DNA from: Actinomycetales bacterium Ga0077552 | Lineage (GTDB): Bacteria > Actinomycetota > Actinomycetes > Actinomycetales > Microbacteriaceae | Reading direction: 5' to 3' | NCBI GenBank assembly: GCA_001464255.1 | Contig: LNFD01000352.1 | Location: 1 to 12,657 of the forward strand | Length of the DNA: 12,657 nt | In this document: piece by piece, positions 6,623 to 10,659 of the stretch | Numbering within the stretch: position 1 is the stretch's first letter | Layout of the letters: each line of letters begins with the position of its first letter | Notes under the pieces: model-generated | What the model was told of the DNA's origin: nothing | Databases searched by the model: none | What the model saw: only the letters and a program-made list of their open reading frames with translations | Made by a program: the position numbers and the translations under genes

Positions 6623-7513
6623 TCAGCGGGCCTGGCGCTCCGCGGTCTCGACGACGTTGGCGAGCAGCAGCGCGCGCGTCATGGGGCCGACGCCGCCGGG
6701 GTTCGGCGAGATCCACGACGCGACCGTCGCGACATCGTCGGCCACGTCGCCCGCGATGCGCGAGACGCCCGTATCGGGATCGACGAGCCGCGAGACGCCC
6801 ACGTCGAGCACGATCGCGCCGGGCTTCACGTCGGCGGCCGTCACGATGCCGGGCACGCCCGCTGCGGCGACGATGATGTCGGCGCGCCGCAGGTGCGCGG
6901 CAAGGTCGGTCGTGCCCGTGTGGGTGAGCGTGACGGTCGCGTTGTACTCGCGCCGCGTCAGCAGCGAGCCGATCGCGCGCCCCACGGTGACGCCGCGGCC
7001 GATCACGACGACATCCTTGCCCGACCACGAGAGCCCGTGCCGCTCGACGAGCTCGATGACGCCGCGCGGCGTGCACGGCAGCGGAGTGTCGATCTCGCGG
7101 TCGACGCGCAGCACGAGGCGCCCCAGGTTCGTGGGGTGCAGCCCGTCGGCGTCTTTGTCGGGATGCACGCGCTCGAGAATCGCGTCGGTGTCGAGGTGCT
7201 TCGGCAGCGGCAGCTGCACGATGAACCCCGTCACCGCCGGGTCGGCGTTCAACTCGTCGATGACGGATTCGAGCTCGGCCTGCGTCGTCGTCGCCGGCAG
7301 ATCACGGCGGATCGACGCGATGCCCACCTCGGCGCAGTCGCGGTGCTTGCCCGCGACGTACCACTGCGAGCCGGGGTCGTCGCCGACGAGCACGGTCGCG
7401 AGACCAGGAACGATGCCGCGCTCGCGCAGCGCCGTCACGCGCTCGGTGAGCTCGGCCTTGATGGCCGCCGCGGTCGCCGTGCCATCGAGCCGCTGCGCGG
7501 TCGAAGCACTCAC
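6623..7513 (-). CDS. folD: Bifunctional methylene-THF dehydrogenase / methenyl-THF cyclohydrolase
   Basis: The product (296 aa) has the normal FolD length and motifs. The N-terminal folate domain contains YVAGKHRDC (52-60) with the catalytic Lys at 56 and Tyr52, then VQLPLPKHLD (99-108) and DKDADGLHP (119-127). The NADP-binding domain shows IGRGVTVGRAI (171-181), and the C-terminus NPGGVGPMTRALLLANVV (271-288). FolD interconverts 5,10-methylene-, 5,10-methenyl- and 10-formyl-tetrahydrofolate in the cytoplasm, feeding purine and fMet-tRNA synthesis. The usual Pro after VGR is Ala here, a mild variation. It starts with GTG at 7513, only 2 nt after the glyA stop, so the two form an operon and FolD comes under the riboswitch ahead of glyA. 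Confidence 0.96.
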   Translation of the reverse strand: MSASTAQRLDGTATAAAIKAELTERVTALRERGIVPGLATVLVGDDPGSQWYVAGKHRDCAEVGIASIRRDLPATTTQAELESVIDELNADPAVTGFIVQLPLPKHLDTDAILERVHPDKDADGLHPTNLGRLVLRVDREIDTPLPCTPRGVIELVERHGLSWSGKDVVVIGRGVTVGRAIGSLLTRREYNATVTLTHTGTTDLAAHLRRADIIVAAAGVPGIVTAADVKPGAIVLDVGVSRLVDPDTGVSRIAGDVADDVATVASWISPNPGGVGPMTRALLLANVVETAERQAR

Positions 7514-7515
7514 GC

Positions 7516-8793
7516 CTACAGCCCCGGGTAGAGCGGGAACGCGTCGGTGAGCGCCGCAACGCGCGACTGCAGCGCCGCGACGTCGGGGTTCGGCATCAGG
7601 GTGTGGGCGATGATGTCGGCCACCTCGGTGAACTCGGCGTCGGCGAAGCCGCGCGTGGCGAGCGCCGGGGTTCCGATGCGCACACCGCTCGTGACCATCG
7701 GCGGGCGCGGGTCGAACGGCACACCGTTGCGGTTGACCGTGATGCCGACGTGGTGCAGCAGGTCTTCGGCCTCGAGGCCGTTGAGGGGCGACTCGCGCAG
7801 GTCGACGAGCGCGAGGTGAACATCCGTGCCCCCCGTCAACACGGTGACTCCAGCAGCAGTCGCGTCGTCCTCCGTCAGGCGGTCGGCGAGGATCTGGGCT
7901 CCGCGGATGGTGCGCTCCTGCCGCTCGACGAACTCCGGCGTCGCGGCGAGCTTGAAGGCCACGGCCTTCGCGGCGATGACGTGCATGAGCGGCCCGCCCT
8001 GCTGGCCCGGGAACACCGCCGAGTTGAGCTTCTTGAACAGCGACTCGTCGTTGCTGAGGATGATGCCGGATCGCGGGCCCGCGAGGGTCTTGTGCACGGT
8101 CGAGCTGACGACGTGCGCGTGCGGCAGCGGCGAGGGGTGCAGGCCCGCGGCGACGAGACCGGCGAAGTGGGCCATGTCGACCCAGAGCTTGGCGCCGACC
8201 TCGTCGGCGATCGCGCGGAAGGCGGCGAAGTCGAGCTGGCGCGAGTAGGCCGACCAGCCGGCGATGATGACCGTCGGCTTGACCTCGAGGGCCTTGGCGC
8301 GCACGACGTCCATGTCGACGAGCATCGTCTCGGGGTCGACGCCGTAGCTCGTGGCGTTGTAGACCTTGCCCGAGAAGTTGAGCTTCATGCCGTGCGTGAG
8401 GTGGCCACCGTGGGCCAGCTCGAGGCCGAGGATCGTGTCGCCGGGCATCGCGAGGGCGTGCAGCACGGCCGCGCTCGCCTGCGCGCCCGAGTGCGGCTGC
8501 ACGTTGGCGAACTCCGCGCCGAACAGCGCCTTGGCGCGCTCGATGGCGAGGTTCTCGGCGATGTCGACGAACTCGCAGCCGCCGTAGTAGCGCTTGCCGG
8601 GGTAGCCCTCGGCGTACTTGTTGGTGAGCACCGAGCCCTGGGCTTCGAGAATGGCGCGCGAGACGAAGTTCTCGCTCGCGATCATCTCGAGCGTGCCGCG
8701 CTGGCGGCCGAGCTCCTGCTCGAGCACCGCGGCGATCTCGGGGTCGACCTCGGTGAGGGCCTCGTTGAACGAGCTGGGCAGTTTGTCAGACAC
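7516..8793 (-). CDS. glyA: Serine hydroxymethyltransferase
   Basis: The product (425 aa) is a full-length, PLP-dependent SHMT that converts serine and tetrahydrofolate to glycine and 5,10-methylene-THF. Visible motifs are EMIASENFVS (36-45), TNKYAEGYPGKRYYGG (57-72), QPHSGAQAS (99-107), WVDMAHFAGLVAAG (204-217), STVHKTLAGPRSG with the PLP Lys at 235, and FPGQQGGPLMH. Longer N-terminal versions of this frame reach 8898, but GTG at 8793 is the right start. It follows AAGGAG (8806-8801) at 7-nt spacing, gives the normal SHMT N-terminus (DPEIAAVLEQE), and the extra upstream codons would lie inside a riboswitch. It is the first gene of glyA-folD. Confidence 0.97.
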   Translation of the reverse strand: MSDKLPSSFNEALTEVDPEIAAVLEQELGRQRGTLEMIASENFVSRAILEAQGSVLTNKYAEGYPGKRYYGGCEFVDIAENLAIERAKALFGAEFANVQPHSGAQASAAVLHALAMPGDTILGLELAHGGHLTHGMKLNFSGKVYNATSYGVDPETMLVDMDVVRAKALEVKPTVIIAGWSAYSRQLDFAAFRAIADEVGAKLWVDMAHFAGLVAAGLHPSPLPHAHVVSSTVHKTLAGPRSGIILSNDESLFKKLNSAVFPGQQGGPLMHVIAAKAVAFKLAATPEFVERQERTIRGAQILADRLTEDDATAAGVTVLTGGTDVHLALVDLRESPLNGLEAEDLLHHVGITVNRNGVPFDPRPPMVTSGVRIGTPALATRGFADAEFTEVADIIAHTLMPNPDVAALQSRVAALTDAFPLYPGL

Positions 8794-8800
8794 GGGAGGT

Positions 8801-8831
8801 CTCCTTCGAGGGTCTGCCGGGCGCAGCCGGC
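8801..8831 (-). promoter_or_regulatory. glyA Shine-Dalgarno and hairpin between riboswitch and start codon
   Basis: Between the aptamer and glyA the minus strand has a hairpin, GCCGG-CTGCGC-CCGGC (8831-8816), then AAGGAG (8806-8801) 7 nt ahead of the GTG. The hairpin lacks a U-run, so the switch may act on translation or through a Rho- or hairpin-only terminator; the sequence does not decide. The Shine-Dalgarno fixes the glyA start at 8793. Confidence 0.55.
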
Positions 8832-8842
8832 GGGATTCTGCT

Positions 8843-8916
8843 GGGGGCCCAGGCGTACGGCCCCGCACCGTGTCGGTCGCTCCCTGATGGTGACCCATCC
8901 GAACGCCAGTTGCGAC
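8843..8916 (-). promoter_or_regulatory. ZTP/ZMP riboswitch (pfl motif) upstream of glyA-folD
   Basis: Reading the minus strand, all core parts of the pfl RNA occur in order. P1 is GTCGC (8916-8912) with GCGAC (8880-8876). The conserved ACTGGCG lies at 8910-8904. P2 is GATGG-GTCA-CCATC (8899-8886), followed by AGGGAGC. P3 is GGGGCC (8864-8859) with GGCCCC (8849-8844), whose loop GTACGCCTG carries the hallmark CGCCTGGGC (8855-8847). The CGCC of the loop can pair with GGCG of ACTGGCG as the known pseudoknot. This class binds ZTP and ZMP (AICAR phosphates), alarmones of 10-formyl-THF shortage, and switches on folate and purine genes. Its place before glyA-folD fits that role exactly. I have not scored it against the Rfam model. 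Confidence 0.93.
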
Positions 8917-8922
8917 GAGGTC

Positions 8923-8928
8923 AGTCTA
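8923..8928 (-). promoter_or_regulatory. Likely -10 element of the glyA-folD operon
   Basis: TAGACT (8928-8923, minus strand) would place the transcription start near 8916, exactly at the 5' strand of riboswitch stem P1. Its first three bases are also the TAG stop codon of the DUF6036 gene. A weak -35 candidate (TTCGTG/TCGTGA) lies 17-18 nt upstream inside that gene. Confidence 0.55.
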
Positions 8929-9477
8929 TCGCGGCTCAAGACTCCTCACGAAGGCGAGCACGACACGCTTTCGGGCCGCTTCAAGCCTGTCTTCGGGAAT
9001 CGCGCTGACGCGTGCAGCCAAGAGTGACGGGTCGATGAGGCCGGCCCCAACGAGCGCCCGCACGAACACTCGATCACGCTGCTCATTGCGGGCAAGCTTG
9101 GCCGCGCACGTGTCATGCGGGTCTAGGCACACTGCCTCGACGTCCGGAGCTTCGAGCACAAGCACCCGCGTCACACGATCTTGCCAACCCGCAGGCAAGA
9201 CAGCGGTACCAACGTCGACGCCCTGAACATAGAAGCCATGAGCGTCGTGGAAACCTGACCACTCTCCGAGCGCTCCGTCGATTCGGTCGGCCGACTGCGA
9301 GTCGATGTCTCCGAAGACCGCCACGTCGAACTCGAGAGACGCTGTCGCTTCTTCGGGAAGCTCGTCGTGCGAAAAGGTACCCAGCAACGACTGGCTGCCG
9401 ATCACCAAGAACCGACCACCGTGAACGAGGCGACCCGCCTCTTTCAGCGCGATCTGCAGTTCCGTGTTGGTAGCCAT
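8926..9477 (-). CDS. DUF6036 family nucleotidyltransferase-like protein (putative toxin or defence effector)
   Basis: The product (183 aa) matches, from memory, the DUF6036 family: FLVIGSQSLLGTF (23-35), an acidic strand LEFDVAVFGD (48-57), GEWSGFHDAHGFYVQGV (71-87), AVLPAGWQDRV (92-102) and CLDPHDTCAAKLARNEQRDRVFVRALV (117-143). The GSQ..D layout is that of minimal nucleotidyltransferases such as AbiEii/MNT toxins. The target here is unknown, and I do not see a textbook DxD pair, so activity is not certain. The ATG at 9477 overlaps the stop of the XRE gene by one base (TGATG), indicating coupling. Such HTH-plus-NTase pairs are typical of toxin-antitoxin or phage-defence loci. Codon use is looser than in glyA and folD, hinting at a later arrival. 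Confidence 0.82.
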   Translation of the reverse strand: MATNTELQIALKEAGRLVHGGRFLVIGSQSLLGTFSHDELPEEATASLEFDVAVFGDIDSQSADRIDGALGEWSGFHDAHGFYVQGVDVGTAVLPAGWQDRVTRVLVLEAPDVEAVCLDPHDTCAAKLARNEQRDRVFVRALVGAGLIDPSLLAARVSAIPEDRLEAARKRVVLAFVRSLEPR

Positions 9478-9992
9478 CAGCGCGCTCGCCGAATCGCGTC
9501 GAGTCGCTCAGGCTCGCTGAGCACCCCATTGAACGGGCCGACCTGCCTCATATCGATCGAGTGATGATCGGTGGCCGTCATCGCGTGCAAGAGGCCCGGC
9601 AGATCACGTGCGTCGGCGAGGCGCATCCATTCGTCCAGCAGCCCAGCCGTGTAAGGGTCAACTTTGCTGCGGGCTTTGGTTGCGACGCGGCTGACGTTCG
9701 CGAGGGTCGCATCCGGATCGCGCAGCAGGTGCTCAGCAACCTTCTTGTGCAGTTCGTGCGCGACACGTTCTTCCCGGCGTTCCAATGCGAGCGTTGTGAG
9801 TGGGATGACTCGAACGCTGACGTCTGCCTCAAGAGCCGCCAGCGTGCGGCGCAACGTGTCGAGCTGAATGCGCCCGCTCGCTTCAGCGCGCTCATAGTTC
9901 TGCACAGTGGCAGCGCTTACGCCCAGACGACGCGCGAGTTCGCGCACGCTCACACCAGAGCGCTCGCGTTGCTGACGAATGAGCGTGTTCAT
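9477..9992 (-). CDS. XRE-type HTH protein, putative antitoxin and autorepressor
   Basis: The product (171 aa) has an N-terminal XRE/Cro helix-turn-helix: IRQQRERSGVSVRELARRLG (5-24), VSAATVQNYERAE (25-37) and then IQLDTLRRTLAALEADVSVRVIP (42-64). The last stretch recalls the HTH of the 'mobile mystery protein A' group that pairs with Fic-type proteins. The remaining 100 residues are helical and charged; I do not recognise their fold, and they could bind the partner protein. ATG at 9992 is preferred over the upstream ATG at 10025 because AAGGAG lies 9 nt before it and because the longer start would sit inside the promoter-operator. It is first in a two-gene unit with the DUF6036 gene and divergent from the ECF sigma gene. 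Confidence 0.87.
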   Translation of the reverse strand: MNTLIRQQRERSGVSVRELARRLGVSAATVQNYERAEASGRIQLDTLRRTLAALEADVSVRVIPLTTLALERREERVAHELHKKVAEHLLRDPDATLANVSRVATKARSKVDPYTAGLLDEWMRLADARDLPGLLHAMTATDHHSIDMRQVGPFNGVLSEPERLDAIRRAR

Positions 9993-10009
9993 GGTCGGAT
10001 TCTCCTTGC

Positions 10010-10027
10010 GTATGCACTCAAGCATAC
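10010..10027. promoter_or_regulatory. Inverted repeat over the promoter of the XRE-DUF6036 pair, likely operator
   Basis: GTATGC-ACTCAA-GCATAC is a perfect inverted repeat with 6-bp arms. On the minus strand one arm contains TATGCT (10026-10021), preceded by TG, a good extended -10 for the XRE gene. It lies about 20 nt upstream of the XRE start. An operator covering the -10 is the usual layout for autorepressing HTH antitoxins. Confidence 0.55.
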
Positions 10028-10049
10028 AGCTTCTCTCGTCGACTCTCGG

Positions 10050-10086
10050 GGAACAGGCGTAACCAATCGCGTCGACCGGACACTAT
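10050..10086 (+). promoter_or_regulatory. Possible promoter elements of the ECF sigma gene
   Basis: GGAAC (10050-10054) and CGTC (10070-10073), 15 nt apart, resemble the AAC / CGT bipartite promoters recognised by many ECF sigma factors, which would mean autoregulation. Alternatively CACTAT (10081-10086), exactly six bases before the GTG at 10093, may be a -10 for a leaderless mRNA from a housekeeping sigma. The two readings are not exclusive. The 15-nt spacing is one or two short of common ECF promoters. Confidence 0.35.
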
Positions 10087-10092
10087 CGAGGT

Positions 10093-10659
10093 GTGGAGCA
10101 TGACGATCGAGCACTGTGGGACCGCGTCCTCAGCGGTGACCAGCGCGCGTTCGGCGTGCTTTTCGAGCAGCATCGAGATCGCGTGTTCCGGGTTCTCCTC
10201 CGTTCGAGCCCGCTGGCCGCGGATGCCGAAGACCTCACAGCAGTGGTCTTCCTCGAACTGTGGCGCCGTCGTGACTCCGCGCGTTTCGTCGACCGCTCGT
10301 TGCTGCCGTGGCTGCTCGTCACCGCAGGGAATGTCGCTCGCAACGCGACGCGGAGCCGTCGACGATACGAACGGTTCCTCGCCGCACTGCCGGCACCCGA
10401 GGATGAGCCTGACTTCTCGACGGGCGTCGACGAGCACCTCGACGGGCGCGCTGCACACGACGCCCTGAACGCCGCGCTCGCTCGCCTCTCTGCGGTCGAC
10501 CACGCACTCATCACCTTGACCGCTATCGAGGGGTATTCCCTCGACGATGCGGCCACGGCCGTCGGGCTCACCTACGGCGCCGCGAAGACCCGCCTCTCGA
10601 GGGCGCGGCGTCGGCTTCGCGACTCTCATCCCCACTTCTCAATAGCGGAGGCAACATGA
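10093..10659 (+). CDS. ECF-type RNA polymerase sigma factor
   Basis: The product (188 aa) has the two-domain ECF layout. Region 2 spans about residues 8-65, with DRVLSGDQRAFGVLFEQHRDRVFR and the DAEDLTAVVFLELWRR helix that binds the -10 element and core polymerase. Region 4 spans about 123-178, with ALARLSAVDHALITLTAIEGYSL and the HTH DDAATAVGLTYGAAKTRLSRARRRLR that reads the -35. A Pro- and Asp-rich linker (100-118) joins them. The start is GTG at 10093; no proper Shine-Dalgarno lies upstream. The stop overlaps the ATG of the next gene (ATGA), and that gene encodes a single-pass membrane protein, the usual place for an anti-sigma factor. The ECF group and regulon cannot be told from the window. 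Confidence 0.93.
   Translation: MEHDDRALWDRVLSGDQRAFGVLFEQHRDRVFRVLLRSSPLAADAEDLTAVVFLELWRRRDSARFVDRSLLPWLLVTAGNVARNATRSRRRYERFLAALPAPEDEPDFSTGVDEHLDGRAAHDALNAALARLSAVDHALITLTAIEGYSLDDAATAVGLTYGAAKTRLSRARRRLRDSHPHFSIAEAT

Noticed and set aside
8794..8898. Extra 35 codons at the N-terminus of glyA
   Set aside because: They encode no SHMT-like sequence, lie inside the ZTP riboswitch, and a good Shine-Dalgarno supports GTG at 8793.
7603..9027. A 474-codon plus-strand frame opposite glyA
   Set aside because: It is antisense to SHMT and the riboswitch; the His/Glu/Arg-rich product has no known motif.
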